From Terribacillus aidingensis (lineage in GTDB: Bacteria; Bacillota; Bacilli; Bacillales; Amphibacillaceae), in NCBI RefSeq assembly GCF_900215625.1, contig NZ_OBEK01000001.1, positions 1,051,746-1,115,745 on the forward strand: a stretch of DNA of 64,000 nucleotides, in the 5' to 3' direction. The position numbers and the translations under genes are program-made. The notes under the pieces were generated by a model. The model was not told the DNA's origin. It made no database searches and saw nothing but the letters and a program-made list of their open reading frames with translations. Below, in pieces: positions 63,768 to 64,000 of the stretch. The first letter of the stretch is position 1, and every line of letters begins with the position of its first letter.

Positions 63768-64000
63768 TTTCATGGAGAGTTTGATCTTGGCTCAGGACGA
63801 ACGCTGGCGGCGTGCCTAATACATGCAAGTCGAGCGCAGGAAGCTAGATGACCCCTTCGGGGTGATTCTAGTGGAATGAGCGGCGGACGGGTGAGTAACA
63901 CGTGGGCAACCTGCCTGTAAGACTGGGATAACTCCGGGAAACCGGGGCTAATACCGGATAGTATTTTCTTTCTCCTGATTGAAAATGGAAAGACGGTTTC
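63768..64000 (+). rRNA. rrs: 16S ribosomal RNA (5' part, runs off the window)
   Basis: TGGAGAGTTTGATCTTGGCT opens the gene (63773 on), with GACGAACGCTGGCGGCGTGC and GGGTGAGTAACACGTGGG following at standard distances. Only the first 233 bases are inside the window. The V1 hairpin and the ATACCGGATAGTATTTTC region suggest Bacillaceae; the genus cannot be settled here. The mature 5' end is approximate. Confidence 0.97.

Noticed and set aside
1..64000. Prophage, insertion sequence, CRISPR or integrated element
   Set aside because: No transposase, integrase, phage structural gene, regular repeat array or attachment-site repeat is visible; gene order is conserved core genome.

Overview
The window comes from the chromosome of a low-to-moderate GC, endospore-forming Bacillaceae bacterium. 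Three things point there: gene order that follows Bacillus subtilis over long stretches (suf end, yun/yut block, thr operon, yum/yui/yug block, men cluster, pckA-metK-asnB-yto/ytp block), strong AGGAGG-type ribosome binding sites, and the start of a 16S rRNA gene at the right edge whose first bases are of Bacillaceae type. The genus is probably Terribacillus or a close relative, but that is a guess from the 16S start and overall gene content. I see no insertion sequence, prophage, CRISPR array or tRNA.

Left third (1-21.5 kb). The 3' part of sufB is followed by a small accessory stretch (DUF2975 protein with its HTH partner, DUF817 protein, SDR). The yunE-yunD-yunC-(HD-GYP)-yunB-lytH and yutD-E-F block comes next, with spore coat (CotF-like, YutH) and YutG genes. 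Then come hom-thrC-thrB (threonine synthesis), a group of small redox or Fe-S proteins (YutI, YuzD, YuzB, ErpA-like YutM) and dapF (lysine and peptidoglycan). A non-syntenic insert at 19.3-21.4 kb carries a secreted lipase, a GNAT acetyltransferase and a metallo-beta-lactamase-fold hydrolase.

Middle (21.5-37.6 kb). It holds YumC ferredoxin reductase, a type II NADH dehydrogenase with a Rex-like operator, YuiD, a biotin transporter component (bioY) under a clear BirA operator, deoD, a stand-alone HPr, kapB-patB, yugF, yugI, yuzA, pgi and the YugO potassium channel. Further on are an APH-like kinase, a thioredoxin-like protein, an M42 peptidase, an FMN riboswitch with ribU, and a compact transcription unit at 37.0-37.2 kb that looks like an undescribed structured small RNA.

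Right third (37.6-64 kb). This part has the complete menaquinone set (menI and menA leftward, menF-D-H-B-E-C rightward), two lipoprotein genes (one with an in-frame stop in its signal peptide), ytkD, pckA, SAM riboswitch-metK, asnB, ytoA, ytpB, ytqB, a BMP-type lipoprotein coupled to a chemoreceptor, a leucine T-box with leuS, a rhodanese, and the promoter, leader and 5' end of an rRNA operon.

Most of the window is conserved core genome. The most interesting non-gene signals are the small RNA unit after ribU, the repeated use of terminator-like hairpins whose 3' arm is the next gene's ribosome binding site, the palindrome in the hom leader, and two apparently broken reading frames (24.15 kb and 48.56 kb).
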